Below, in pieces: positions 1-9,101 of a DNA stretch of 64,000 nucleotides. Numbering within the stretch: the stretch's first letter is position 1; each line of letters starts with the position of its first letter. The notes beneath the pieces are model-generated. The model ran no database searches, was not told where the DNA came from, and was given only the letters and a program-made list of their open reading frames with translations. The stretch is from Paraburkholderia sp. IMGN_8 (GTDB lineage Bacteria > Pseudomonadota > Gammaproteobacteria > Burkholderiales > Burkholderiaceae), in contig NZ_CP150900.1 of the NCBI RefSeq assembly GCF_038050405.1, forward strand, positions 806,001-870,000, in the 5' to 3' direction. The position numbers and the translations under genes were made by a program.

Positions 1-372
1 TTCCGCCGCCGCTGCTTCCGCCGCCGCTGCTTCCGCCGCCGCTGCTTCCGCCGCCGCTGCTTCCGCCGCTGCTTCCGCCGCCGCTGCTTCCGCCGCCGCT
101 GCTTCCGCCGCCGCTGCTTCCGCCGCCGCTGCTTCCGCCGCCGCTGCTTCCGCCGCCGCTGCTTCCGCCGCCGCTGCTTCCGCCGCCGCTGCTTCCGCCG
201 CCGCTGCTTCCGCCGCCGCTGCTTCCGCCGCCGCTGCTTCCGCCGCCGCTGCTTCCGCCGCCGCTGCTTCCGCCGCCGCTGCTTCCGCCGCCGCTGCTTC
301 CGCCGCCGCTGCTTCCGCCGCCGCTGCTTCCGCCGCCGCTGCTTCCGCCGCCGCTGCTTCCACCGCCGCTGT
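1..372. repeat. 15-bp tandem repeat, about 25 units
   Basis: The plus-strand unit is TTCCGCCGCCGCTGC; on the minus strand it encodes G-G-G-S-S. There are four perfect units at 1-60, one 12-bp unit at 61-72 that lacks one CCG triplet, 19 perfect units at 73-357 and a degenerate last unit at 358-372. Near-perfect identity between units suggests recent expansion or ongoing slippage. The array may continue past position 1. Confidence 0.95.
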
Positions 373-835
373 TTCCGCCACCACCGCCCTTACCGCCCTT
401 ACCGCCGCCGGAGTTTCCGCTACTCGAGCCTGCCGCGCCGCCAGCACCATTGCCGCTCGCGCCCGCGCTACTGTTGCCCGAACTCGCCGCCCCGTTGCTG
501 CCGCTCCCGCCGGCACGCTGCCCACATGCGGCGTTGTTCGGGCCGGTGCAGTCGCGCGGCTGAAAGACGGTGGCCGCATCGTCCGCAGCGGCTATTTCAC
601 CGGGCGCTACACCGGCGGCCACTGCGCCCGCCGCCGACCCGTCGTCCTGCCCGAGCTGTGTCGCACCAAGCGCACCGCTGGCGGGCAGCGGCGCCTCGGC
701 AAGCACAATCCACTTGGGGATCACATCGGTAGAAGCCGAATGCGCAACCTGGGTCATCAGCAAAGCCACGCCGGCCACAATCGCTGCACCCCGTACAACT
801 CTGCAGTAGTACTGATTGAATGATTTGTTTTTCAT
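1..835 (-). CDS. Exported glycine/serine-repeat protein, 5' part only
   Basis: The frame opens with ATG at 835, preceded by a GGGGAGAG ribosome site, and stays open to the window edge, giving 278 codons so far. The first ~34 residues are a signal peptide: basic start, hydrophobic core, then V-A-H-S-A. About 85 residues follow, with one C-T-G-P-N-N-A-A-C cysteine pair, passing into Gly/Ser/Asn-rich sequence. From there the protein is (GGGSS)n, encoded by 15-bp DNA repeats at 1-372. The C-terminus, which would carry any recognisable domain, lies outside the window. I do not recognise a family. A cell-envelope or secreted protein with a flexible Gly/Ser linker is the safest reading. Repeat units are in frame, including one 12-bp unit, so copy-number changes would change length without breaking the frame. 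Confidence 0.72.
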   Translation of the reverse strand, partial: MKNKSFNQYYCRVVRGAAIVAGVALLMTQVAHSASTDVIPKWIVLAEAPLPASGALGATQLGQDDGSAAGAVAAGVAPGEIAAADDAATVFQPRDCTGPNNAACGQRAGGSGSNGAASSGNSSAGASGNGAGGAAGSSSGNSGGGKGGKGGGGGNSGGGSSGGGSSGGGSSGGGSSGGGSSGGGSSGGGSSGGGSSGGGSSGGGSSGGGSSGGGSSGGGSSGGGSSGGGSSGGGSSGGGSSGGGSSGGGSSGGGSSGGSSGGGSSGGGSSGGGSSGGG

Positions 836-1242
836 CACATCTCTCCCCGAGGGAACACAGGCGCCTCGTTGCCACCATCTCTCACGCTGGTTTATCAGCG
901 GCGGGCCTGTCTGGGCGCGGGCCTCGTCGCCCCCCTCGAGTTTGTTGCGCAGATGCCGGTACAACACCCTCACTGTCTTCCCGGCTGTGTAGCCGGTGCG
1001 CCTATATGCGCTTCAGCGGTTTCGCGTCGATGCGCACAATCGTGCCTCGCCGCGCGGATGAGCATGTGGCAGCCGCGTTCCCGATTCCTTGGTCTTCAGT
1101 GTCTGGACCCACACTTAGCGATATCCATGCCATTGCCCGCGGAGCCTTGCGGCATGTGGCACTGGAGAGGGCGATCCGATGCGCGCGGGAAAAAAACGCA
1201 AGAAAACGTTTCGGCGATGAAACGAGCAGTAAGAAAGGCGCG
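836..1242. other. Intergenic stretch between the repeat protein and the ABC ATPase
   Basis: This 407-bp gap holds the ribosome site of the repeat protein at its left end and a weak terminator-like hairpin for the ATPase at its right end. Open frames crossing it have no recognisable product. I see no RNA gene. Confidence 0.5.
1187..1224 (-). terminator. Weak intrinsic terminator after the ABC operon
   Basis: Read on the minus strand, CGTTT (1224-1220) can pair with AAACG (1211-1207) and is followed by a broken T-run. The stem is only 5 bp, so this is tentative. It is 19 bp past the ATPase stop. Confidence 0.35.
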
Positions 1243-3405
1243 TTATTCGTTGCGCGCGGCGTTTTCCGGCGCCTGGCCGGTGGCCTTGCCGTCGTCGTCG
1301 AGGATGACCGATTGCAGCACGCGCAATTCATCGACGGGGATATGGCAGCGGATCCGATGAACGGCCGGCCGGCCAGCGTCATGGGCGTCGACATCGGCTT
1401 CGCGGAACGGCGGATCTTGCTGCTCGCAGATCGCCCCGAGCTTGCGCGGGCAACGCGTATGGAACACGCAGCCGGACGGCGGCGATGCCGGGCTCGGCAG
1501 ATCGCCCGATAAGCGTATGCGTGCTTTGCTGTCGTGGGCGTCGAGCGTCGGTACCGACGATAAAAGCGCTTCGGTATAAGGATGATGCGGTCCGTCGAAC
1601 ACGGCGGCGGCAGGCCCGATTTCCAGCAGCCTGCCGAGGTACAGCACCGCGATGCGATCCGACAGATAGCGCACCACATTCAGATCGTGAGAGATGAATA
1701 CGTAGCTCACGCCGCGCTCGCGTTGCAGATCGGCGAGCAGGTTCAGAATCGCGGCTTGCACGGAGACGTCGAGCGCGGAAGTCGGTTCGTCGCAGACCAC
1801 CACGCGCGGTTCGCCGGCGAACGCACGCGCAATCGCCACACGCTGCTTGAGTCCGCCTGACAGTTGCCGCGTGCGCGAGCCGAGATAGCGTTCGGGCAAA
1901 CGTACGGCGGCCGTCAACGTGGCGAGCCGCTCGTCGATAGCAGGGCCGCGCAACGCGGTGAGGCGCGAGAGCGCGCGGCCGATCAGCCGCTTCACCGAAT
2001 GCGCGCGATTGAGCGCCGAGTCCGGATTCTGGAACACGATTTGTAGCGACTTGACCTGCTCATCGTTGCGGCGCGTGACGCGTGCAGCGAGTTGCGCGCC
2101 GTCGAGTTCGAGCACACTGCCTGCATCCGGTGCAAGCAGGCCGAGCATCAGTTTGGCGAGCGTCGTCTTGCCGCTGCCCGATTCGCCGACAAGGCCGAGC
2201 GTCTCGCCGCTCGCGAGATCGATCGAGACATCGTCGACGGCGCGCAGCGGTGCGCCGGAAACGTGGAAGGTCTTCGAGAGTTTTTCCGCGCGAAGCACGA
2301 GGCCAGCGCGCTCGCCTTCATGGGCCGTATTTTGCTGCGGCACTGCTTCCGGCGTCGCGCGCGGCAGTTCGTTCGCGTGTTCGTGGTGATGGCAACGCGA
2401 CATCCGATCGCCGTGCGCGGCGCTCACCCGATAGGGTGGCGGCGCTTCGCGGCGGCAACGGTCGTCGGCGAGGCGGCAACGGTCCGCGTAGATGCAGCCT
2501 TGGGTGGCCGAGCCGGGCAAGGGCAGGTGACCCGCGATCGTATCGAGCCGTTCGGTGTCCTTGCTGCGCCCGGCAGTGGGCAGACAGCGCAGCAGTCCAA
2601 CCGTATAAGGGTGGCGTGGCCGCGCGAACACATCCTGGGTCGCGCCCTCTTCGACCAGCTTGCCCGCGTACAGCACGCCGACGCGCTCGCACATGCGCCC
2701 GATCACCGCGAGGTTGTGGCTGATGAACAGTACGGCGGTGCCGAGTTCTTCGCGCAGTTGCGCGACGAGGTCGAGCACTTCGGCTTCGACCGTGGCGTCG
2801 AGGCCGGTGGTCGGTTCATCGAGAATCAGCAGCGCCGGGTTCGACGCGAGCGCCATCGCGATCACCACGCGCTGCTGCATGCCGCCCGACAGCTGATGCG
2901 GATAACTGTCCATCACGCGCTCCGGCGCGGCGATGCGCACACGCTTGAGTATCTCGAGCGTGCGCTGCACGGCGTCCTCACGTGAAACGCCGGCGGCTTC
3001 GAATGCCTCGGTCACTTGCCGCGCGATCGTCAGTGACGGATTTAACGCGCGGCCCGGATCCTGGTAGACGATCGAAATCGCGTTCGCGCGCATCGTGCGC
3101 AACGCATCGGCGTCGAGCTTCTGCACGTCCTGACCGGCGATGATGATCTTGCCGGCCTTCACCTTGCCGTTGCGCGGCAAATAGCGCAGCGCCGCCATCG
3201 CCACCGTCGATTTGCCGCAACCGGATTCGCCGACGAGGCCATACGCTTCGCCACGCCGTACGCGAAACGATACGTCTTGCAGCACTTCGCGATCGCGTCC
3301 GCGGATCCGGTACGTGACCGTCAGACCGACGACGGTCAACGCATCCGTGCGATCGCTCTTCGATACATCGAAGGCGGGAAACGAAGCGGGCGGCGGGCCG
3401 TTCAT
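1243..3405 (-). CDS. Fused double ATPase of a peptide/nickel-type ABC importer
   Basis: A 720-residue protein with two complete ABC ATPase halves. Half one has Walker [10 protein letters not shown], signature L-S-G-G-M-Q-Q-R-V and Walker B L-L-I-L-D-E-P. Half two has G-E-S-G-S-G-K-T-T, L-S-G-G-L-K-Q-R-V and V-V-V-C-D-E-P. Each half ends in the Cys-containing oligopeptide/dipeptide (oligo_HPY) C-terminal extension. This is the DppD-DppF pair in one chain, as in GsiA or YejF. I chose ATG 3405 because it overlaps the upstream permease stop as ATGA and has AGGAG upstream; a longer frame to 3498 runs into the permease. It energises the transporter encoded by the three genes upstream. The substrate cannot be read from the sequence. 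Confidence 0.93.
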   Translation of the reverse strand: MNGPPPASFPAFDVSKSDRTDALTVVGLTVTYRIRGRDREVLQDVSFRVRRGEAYGLVGESGCGKSTVAMAALRYLPRNGKVKAGKIIIAGQDVQKLDADALRTMRANAISIVYQDPGRALNPSLTIARQVTEAFEAAGVSREDAVQRTLEILKRVRIAAPERVMDSYPHQLSGGMQQRVVIAMALASNPALLILDEPTTGLDATVEAEVLDLVAQLREELGTAVLFISHNLAVIGRMCERVGVLYAGKLVEEGATQDVFARPRHPYTVGLLRCLPTAGRSKDTERLDTIAGHLPLPGSATQGCIYADRCRLADDRCRREAPPPYRVSAAHGDRMSRCHHHEHANELPRATPEAVPQQNTAHEGERAGLVLRAEKLSKTFHVSGAPLRAVDDVSIDLASGETLGLVGESGSGKTTLAKLMLGLLAPDAGSVLELDGAQLAARVTRRNDEQVKSLQIVFQNPDSALNRAHSVKRLIGRALSRLTALRGPAIDERLATLTAAVRLPERYLGSRTRQLSGGLKQRVAIARAFAGEPRVVVCDEPTSALDVSVQAAILNLLADLQRERGVSYVFISHDLNVVRYLSDRIAVLYLGRLLEIGPAAAVFDGPHHPYTEALLSSVPTLDAHDSKARIRLSGDLPSPASPPSGCVFHTRCPRKLGAICEQQDPPFREADVDAHDAGRPAVHRIRCHIPVDELRVLQSVILDDDGKATGQAPENAARNE

Positions 3406-4280
3406 CGGTCGAGGACTCCTTGCACGCTGTCGGCGATCAGATTGACACCGACCACCAGCGTGGCAATCGCGCCGGCCGAGAACACGACCGTCCACCATGC
3501 GCCGCCCGCCATCAGCGTGTACGACTCGGACAGCGCGAGCCCCCAGTCGGCGGAAGGCGGTTGAATGCCGAAGCCGAGAAACGACAGCGTGGCGACCGCG
3601 AAGATCGCGTAACCGAGGCGCACGGTCGCCTCGACGATGATCGGCGGCAGCACGTTCGGCAAGATCTCGGCGAACATGATGTACGGCGGGCGTTCGCCGC
3701 GCAGTTGCGCGGCGGCGACGTAGTCCAGATGCCGTTCGGCGAACACAGCGGCGCGTACCGTACGCGCGGTGATCGGCGTGAAGGTGATGCCGATCACGAG
3801 GATCACCGTGAAGTTCGAGGCGCCGACCGCGGCCAGCGCGAGCAGCGCGACAATCACGAGCGGCAGCGCGAGCACGGCGTCGATCGCGCGGCCGACCACG
3901 TTATCGACCCAGCCCTCGAAGTAGCCGACGATCAATCCCAATGCGGTGCCCGCCAGCGTGCCGAGCAAGGTCGCCAGCGGCGCGATCGTCAGAATGTCGC
4001 GTGCGCCGACGATCACCCGCGAGAACACGTCGCGGCCGAGTTGGTCGGTACCGAACCAGTGCGTGCGGTCGGGCGGCATCAGCGAGTTGAGCGGATCGGA
4101 CGCATACGGATCGATCCGCACGAACCATGGCCCGGCGATCGCGCAGACGATCCACCACGCGACGATCAGCACACCGATCACGAAAGTAGGCGAACACAGC
4201 AGTACGCGCAACTGGTCGAAGCGCGGTTCAGTAGCCGGATGTGGAGTAGGCGGCGCGGCCGGCGGAACGATGGTGCTCAT
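3402..4280 (-). CDS. ABC importer permease, DppC type
   Basis: 292 residues. After a Pro-rich cytoplasmic start there is a membrane helix near residues 30-55, then the D-P-Y-A-S-D-P-L-N segment and the H-W-F-G-T-D-x-L-G-R-D-V-F-S motif typical of DppC/OppC subunits. The EAA loop reads A-A-A-Q-L-R-G-E-R-P. The start codon overlaps the upstream permease stop (ATGA), and its own stop overlaps the ATPase start. Three of the operon's genes are therefore translationally coupled. It should pair with the DppB-type subunit to form the channel. Specificity (peptide, nickel or other) is set by the binding protein and is unknown. Confidence 0.92.
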   Translation of the reverse strand: MSTIVPPAAPPTPHPATEPRFDQLRVLLCSPTFVIGVLIVAWWIVCAIAGPWFVRIDPYASDPLNSLMPPDRTHWFGTDQLGRDVFSRVIVGARDILTIAPLATLLGTLAGTALGLIVGYFEGWVDNVVGRAIDAVLALPLVIVALLALAAVGASNFTVILVIGITFTPITARTVRAAVFAERHLDYVAAAQLRGERPPYIMFAEILPNVLPPIIVEATVRLGYAIFAVATLSFLGFGIQPPSADWGLALSESYTLMAGGAWWTVVFSAGAIATLVVGVNLIADSVQGVLDR

Positions 4281-5299
4281 TCGGCGCTCCTCACCCGCAG
4301 CCGCGGATTGAGCAGCACATGCAGCGCATCGGCGACGAGATTGGCGACGGTGTAGATCACGCCGACCGTCAGCACGCCTGCTTCGAGCATCGGAAAGTCT
4401 TTGGCCTTCGCGGCGTTGTAGATCAGCGAGCCGATGCCTTGATAGTGGAACAGTGTCTCGACGACCACGAGTCCGCCGATCATGTAGCCGAACTGGGTGG
4501 CGGCGACGGTGATGGTCGGCAGCAGCGCATTGCGCAATACGTGCCGCCAGATCACGGTACGGCGCGGCAAGCCCTTGAGGATCGCGGTACGCGTGTAGTC
4601 GGCATCGAGTGCTTCAACGGTGCCCGCGCGCGCCATTCGTGCGATGTAGCCGAAGAACACCAGCACCAGCGGCAGCACCGGCAGAATCAGATACCGCAGC
4701 TGTTCGAGCGCGTTCGCTTCGGGCGGATACGACGCTTCGATCGGCAGCCAGCGCAGCCAGACGCCGAACACCAGAATCAGCACGATCGACGAGACGAACT
4801 CCGGCACCACGGTTGCCGACAAACCGGTAATGCTGATCGTGCGATCGAGCCAACGGCCCGCATGCATGGCCGACCACACGCCACCCGCAATGCCGAGCGG
4901 CACGACGACGATAAACGCGAGCAGACCGAGCTTCGCCGAATGCGCCATGGCGTCGGCGATAAACGGTCCGACCGGCTCGCGGTACGCATACGAGAGCCCC
5001 ATATCGCCACGCACGAAATGCGTGATCCACTCGATGTATTGCGTCAGCAGCGGCCGGTCCGCGCCGAGTTGATGATTGAGCGCGGCCACCGCGCGTGCAT
5101 CGGCAAGCGGCCCCAGTACCGCGCGGCCGATATCGCCGGGCAACAACTGGCCGCCAGCGAACACGATTACTGACAGCAGCCACAGCGTGATTAACGACAA
5201 GCCCACGCGCGTCGCCAGAAAACGCACGACACGCCCCGCGTTGCCGCTCGCATTGCCACCCGAGGCGTGAGGTGCGGAAGGGGTCACCGTGGTCGACAT
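4277..5299 (-). CDS. ABC importer permease, DppB type
   Basis: 340 residues. A ~25-residue Ser/Gly/Ala-rich lead precedes the usual first helix (R-F-L-A-T-R-V-G-L-S-L-I-T-L). DppB-family landmarks follow: L-L-P-G-D near residue 53, an L-G-A-D-R-P-L-L-x-Q-Y stretch, and an EAA loop D-Y-T-R-T-A-I-L-K-G-L-P. Six membrane segments are expected. It lies 28 bp after the binding protein and overlaps the next permease by 4 bp. Role: inner-membrane translocation subunit. Confidence 0.92.
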   Translation of the reverse strand: MSTTVTPSAPHASGGNASGNAGRVVRFLATRVGLSLITLWLLSVIVFAGGQLLPGDIGRAVLGPLADARAVAALNHQLGADRPLLTQYIEWITHFVRGDMGLSYAYREPVGPFIADAMAHSAKLGLLAFIVVVPLGIAGGVWSAMHAGRWLDRTISITGLSATVVPEFVSSIVLILVFGVWLRWLPIEASYPPEANALEQLRYLILPVLPLVLVFFGYIARMARAGTVEALDADYTRTAILKGLPRRTVIWRHVLRNALLPTITVAATQFGYMIGGLVVVETLFHYQGIGSLIYNAAKAKDFPMLEAGVLTVGVIYTVANLVADALHVLLNPRLRVRSAE

Positions 5300-5327
5300 C
5301 GTGATCTCCTGCCGAAGCGCAGTGCGC

Positions 5328-6992
5328 TCACGCGCTCAGCACCGCGCGGTCGAAATAGAGTTGCGCGAGCGCGGTGAAGCGCACGCCGTTCACGCCCTTG
5401 CGCATCGCGATCAACTGATCGTAGAAGAACGGAATGATCAAGGGCGTTTCATCGAGGAGCAACGTCTGGATCTGTCCGGAGAGCTTCTTCTGCGAACCGA
5501 GGTCGACCGCTGCAACGAATTGCGCGACCAGTTGATCGTATTGCGGGTTCTTGAAGTGCGCGGCGTTCCACGTGCCGTTGCTCGTGAGCGGCGCATTCAG
5601 AAACACGTTCGGCACGCCGCGATGGCCGTAGTCGGTGATGCCGAGCGGCGAGTCGAGCCAATCCGATTTGCCCGGCGTGCCCGCGCCGTAATACAGCGAC
5701 TGGCTCTCGACCTTCAGATTGATACGCACGCCGATCGCCTTCGCCGCGTTCTGCACGACAACGGCAAGGTCGGGAATCTCCATGTACTTTTCGGTCGTGA
5801 GCGTCACGTCGAAACCGTTCGGCACGCCCGCTTGCGCAAGCAACTGCCTGGCCTTCGCGATGTCGATCCTGCGTTGCGCAACGCCCGCATCCGACGACGG
5901 AAACACTGGCGCAAACGGGCTGTCGTTGCCGAGTTGCGCACGGCCCTTGAACAGGCCACGCACCAGCACGTCGCGATCGAGCGACAACGCCAGCGCCTGG
6001 CGCACGCGCTTGTCTTTGAACAGCGGATTGTCGTTGCGCATATGGATCTGCCGATGCGCGCTCGACTTCACGCCGACTGCCTTGAAGTCGGGATTGTTCA
6101 GGATACCGGCGCCGCCCTGCACGGTGAAGGTGCCCATCACGTCGGCCTGGTGGCCCTGCAGCGCGAGCATCTGGGCCTGTTCGTCGGCGTAGAACGAGAA
6201 CTGTACGCGCTGCGGTAACGCTTTGTCGCCCCAGTAGTCGGGGTTGCGCACGAAGGACGCGCCGACTTTCGCCTGATACTTTTCGAGCTTGAACGGACCG
6301 GTGCCGATAAAGCTCTTTTCATAGCCACCTGCATAGTTCGCGGGCAGGATCACGGCGTTGTAATTGTCGGAGGAAACGTAATACGGGAAGTTGCCGTTCG
6401 GGGCATCGAGATGGAACGCCACGGTCTGGTCATCGACCACTTTCGCGCCGCCTTTCGACAGCACGCCCTTGAGGACCGAGAGCGCCGCCGAACCGCTGGC
6501 CGGATCGGCGAGACGATCGAAGGTGGCCACCACGTCTTTCGCCGTGAACAGCTGGCCGTCGTGGAACTTGACGTTCGGGCGCAGCTTGAAGGTCCATACG
6601 TCGCCCTTGTCGTTCGGCTTCCACGACAGCGCCAGCGCGGGCTTCAGCATGAGGCGCTCGCCGTCGTCGTCGATCAGGAATTCGCCGGTTTGATTCAGCA
6701 GCGCGAGACTTGCTGCGTCGGTGACGGTCAGCGGATCGACCGCGCCGGCAGGCGTCAGATGGGCGACGCGGATCGTCGCGCTAGACGGGCTCTGTGCGCC
6801 TTGCGCACGCGCTTGCGGCGCGTTCAGGATGCCGCCGCCAACCAGCGACAAACCGATCACGCTCGCGTAGCGCAGCAGGTCGCGGCGCGTAATGCGGCCC
6901 GCGAGGAATTCGTCGATGGCATGGCTGCCGTAGGGGTCGGCGGTGCGGCGGGCTGTGTCGAGTTGGGGAAATCGGTCCGCGGGAGTCTTCAT
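5328..6992 (-). CDS. Tat-exported substrate-binding protein, DppA/OppA family
   Basis: 554 residues, family SBP_bac_5. The N-terminus carries a twin-arginine signal: T-R-R-D-L-L at 35-40, a hydrophobic core, and A-R-A before Q at about 63-64. The cargo is therefore predicted to fold before export, unlike most peptide-binding proteins, which use Sec. The mature part has the family blocks W-T-F-K-L-R-P-N-V-K-F-H-D-G and G-T-G-P-F-K-L. ATG 6992 was chosen because a longer frame to 7283 puts unrelated sequence before the signal. It is the first gene of the four-gene importer operon. A metal-chelate or peptide ligand would fit. The window gives no direct ligand evidence. Confidence 0.9.
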   Translation of the reverse strand: MKTPADRFPQLDTARRTADPYGSHAIDEFLAGRITRRDLLRYASVIGLSLVGGGILNAPQARAQGAQSPSSATIRVAHLTPAGAVDPLTVTDAASLALLNQTGEFLIDDDGERLMLKPALALSWKPNDKGDVWTFKLRPNVKFHDGQLFTAKDVVATFDRLADPASGSAALSVLKGVLSKGGAKVVDDQTVAFHLDAPNGNFPYYVSSDNYNAVILPANYAGGYEKSFIGTGPFKLEKYQAKVGASFVRNPDYWGDKALPQRVQFSFYADEQAQMLALQGHQADVMGTFTVQGGAGILNNPDFKAVGVKSSAHRQIHMRNDNPLFKDKRVRQALALSLDRDVLVRGLFKGRAQLGNDSPFAPVFPSSDAGVAQRRIDIAKARQLLAQAGVPNGFDVTLTTEKYMEIPDLAVVVQNAAKAIGVRINLKVESQSLYYGAGTPGKSDWLDSPLGITDYGHRGVPNVFLNAPLTSNGTWNAAHFKNPQYDQLVAQFVAAVDLGSQKKLSGQIQTLLLDETPLIIPFFYDQLIAMRKGVNGVRFTALAQLYFDRAVLSA

Positions 6993-7316
6993 CGATGGAG
7001 TGTCCAGTCCGTTCTGCTGTCGGTTCTGAAGGGCCGCGCCGGATGCACGCGACAGGGCGATGTTATTGCTATGGCAAAAAGCGCAACGACGGAAAGCGGT
7101 TTCAGTGTAAGCGATTGCCCGCGAATCCGGAGCACCTGCGAGGGCGTCAGGGTCACGTTTGGCGGATAAAAGGGTCGGTGTGTGTCGTGACGGCAACGCT
7201 CGTTGGAGCCGCCGTGCAGCGTACCGCGCGCGACACCTGACGTGACTGATGCCGCAGCGCGGGAATCGCTGCTGCCGTGCCATCCTTACCGAAAGCCTGC
7301 CTGAAGCAAGTTGGAT
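6993..7316. other. Intergenic region upstream of the Tat-SBP importer
   Basis: 324 bp between the binding-protein start and the stop of the metal transporter, both on the minus strand. It must hold the importer promoter. A candidate TTGCGC / 15 bp / TAACAT lies on the minus strand near 7060-7090 but is poor. No hairpin terminator for the upstream genes is evident. Confidence 0.4.
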
Positions 7317-8336
7317 CTACCGTGCCGCCGTAGCGGGGCGGCGCCAGCGATGGAACAGCACCGAGCCGATCCAGCACGCCATGAACGTCGCGACGATGCC
7401 ATAACCGAGCACGCCGAGGCGCTCGTTGAGGCTCGCTGCCGCATCCCATATGCCGCCGTTCAAACCGAGTTTGTCCGACAGCAGACCCAATGCTTCGACG
7501 CCGCCGATCACGATCGCCACCACCGCCGATACGAACGTGATGCTCGCGTTGTAGTAGAGCTTGCGTTTCGGGTCGTCCATCGCCCAGCCGTACGCGTGGA
7601 CCATCAACACGTTGTCGGTTGAATCGACCAGCGTCATGCCGGCTGTGAAGAGCGCCGGAAACACAAGAATCGAATACAGCGGCAGACCTTTGCCCGCTTC
7701 GGCCGCGGCGATCGCCAGCAGGCCGATCTCGGTCGCGGTGTCGAAGCCGAGTCCGAACAGCACGCCGACCGGGTACATGTGCCAGCTTTTTGTCACGAGC
7801 CGGAACATCGGCCGCAATGCACGCGACAGCAAACCGGCGGGCGCGATGGTGTCCGTCGTTTCAGCGGTCAGTTCGCCGCCGCGTTGGACGTGACGGTAAC
7901 GGCGCCATACGTCGCGCAGAATCACGAGGTTCACGCATGCCAGCGCCAGCAGAAAGACCGCCGATACGATTGTGCCGATGGTGCCGCCGACTGCCTTGAA
8001 GGTTTCGAAGCGGCCGTGCAGCGAATGCGCGGTCCACGCAATGCCGATCGTCGCCGCGATCACGATCGACGAGTGACCCAGCGAGAACGACAGGCCGACG
8101 CCGAGCGGGCGTTTACCTGCTTGCATCAGCTTGCGCGTGACGGCGTCGATCGCTGCGATGTGGTCTGCATCGACCGCGTGACGCAGCCCGAAACCATACG
8201 CGAGCAGCGCGGTGCCGAGCAGCAGCGGATAGTGCCGAAACGCGATCAGCGCCCCCGCCCACGCGCCGAGATTGGCGGCGATCAGGACGGCATACAGCGT
8301 GATGAGGCGAGGGCGTAGCGAAGCGGTCGGCGTCAT
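7317..8336 (-). CDS. NiCoT-family nickel/cobalt transporter
   Basis: 339 residues, polytopic. The family signature H-A-V-D-A-D-H lies at residues 53-59 in the second helix, with F-S-L-G-H-S-S-I-V and L-G-F-D-T-A-T-E-I-G further on. These are the residues that select Ni(II) or Co(II) in HoxN/NixA/HupN. It imports metal across the inner membrane without an ATPase. A cupin gene ends 18 bp upstream on the same strand, so the two are probably co-transcribed. No urease, hydrogenase or cobalamin gene is in the window, so the metal's user is unknown. I see no cobalamin riboswitch or clear NikR box upstream. Confidence 0.93.
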   Translation of the reverse strand: MTPTASLRPRLITLYAVLIAANLGAWAGALIAFRHYPLLLGTALLAYGFGLRHAVDADHIAAIDAVTRKLMQAGKRPLGVGLSFSLGHSSIVIAATIGIAWTAHSLHGRFETFKAVGGTIGTIVSAVFLLALACVNLVILRDVWRRYRHVQRGGELTAETTDTIAPAGLLSRALRPMFRLVTKSWHMYPVGVLFGLGFDTATEIGLLAIAAAEAGKGLPLYSILVFPALFTAGMTLVDSTDNVLMVHAYGWAMDDPKRKLYYNASITFVSAVVAIVIGGVEALGLLSDKLGLNGGIWDAAASLNERLGVLGYGIVATFMACWIGSVLFHRWRRPATAAR

Positions 8337-8354
8337 GAGTCGCGGCGGTAAGGA

Positions 8355-8870
8355 TTAGTGATCGTGCGGATGCTTGTGAATCGGATCGACCCAGTAGACC
8401 GTTTCCGGCGCTTCGACCGCGTCGATGTTCAGATTCACCACCACCGCCTCGTTGTCGCTGCGCACCAGCACGCATTCGAGCGGATCGTCGGTGCTCGCAT
8501 TGATTTCCTGATGCGGCACGTAGGGCGGCACGAAAATGAAGTCGCCCGGACCGGCTTCGGCGGTGAACTCGAGATGCTCGCCCCAGCGCATGCGTGCCTG
8601 GCCGCGCACCACGTAGATCACGCTTTCGAGCGCGCCGTGATGATGGGCGCCGGTCTTCGCATTTGGGTGGATCATCACGGTGCCGGCCCAGAGTTTTTGC
8701 GCGCCGACCCGCGCCGCGTTGATCGCGGCCGCGCGGTTCATACCCGGTGTCTGCGCAGTGTTGCTGTCGAGCTGGTCGCCTTTGATGACCTTGACGCCGT
8801 GCTCGCGCCAGTCGATGGACGCCGACGGTTGCTCGTCACGGTAATGCGGGTGTTCGTGCTCCTGGCTCAT
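8355..8870 (-). CDS. Cupin protein with histidine-rich ends
   Basis: 171 residues with a single cupin barrel. The metal-binding block reads H-H-H-G-A-L-E-S-V-I-Y, then P-G-D-F-I-F-V-P-P-Y-V-P-H, giving the usual three His plus Glu ligands. Both tips are His-rich: H-E-H-P-H-Y near residue 5, and I-H-K-H-P-H-D-H at the very end. ATG 8870 has AGGAG 8 bp upstream; a longer frame to 9023 lacks a good start. Because it precedes a Ni/Co transporter in the same operon, a metal-binding or metal-delivery role is attractive. An ordinary cupin enzyme cannot be excluded. Confidence 0.85.
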   Translation of the reverse strand: MSQEHEHPHYRDEQPSASIDWREHGVKVIKGDQLDSNTAQTPGMNRAAAINAARVGAQKLWAGTVMIHPNAKTGAHHHGALESVIYVVRGQARMRWGEHLEFTAEAGPGDFIFVPPYVPHQEINASTDDPLECVLVRSDNEAVVVNLNIDAVEAPETVYWVDPIHKHPHDH

Positions 8871-9101
8871 AGTGTGTCTCCTCGTGGGCGTGAATCCGGG
8901 CGATAAGCGCGGCGCCGTCTGACATTTTTGCACGTTCAAAAACGCGTGTGTGACTTGCCGATGTGCGCGCCCACGCTTCCGAACCAACCCGCACATCTCG
9001 TTGCTTCTCTTTTCGCCACCCACTTTTCGGACTTTTCCGATAGGGATGCCGCGTGTCCCGTTGCACGCTGATGCCCTGTCAATTTCAGGGGTGTAACAAC
9101 A

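Noticed and set aside
1..372. CRISPR array
   Set aside because: Units are 15 bp, directly adjacent with no spacers, and encode an in-frame Gly/Ser repeat.
1243..3498. ABC ATPase starting at 3498 (751 residues)
   Set aside because: The first 31 residues come from another frame of the permease gene; ATG 3405 has a ribosome site and the same ATGA overlap seen in the operon.
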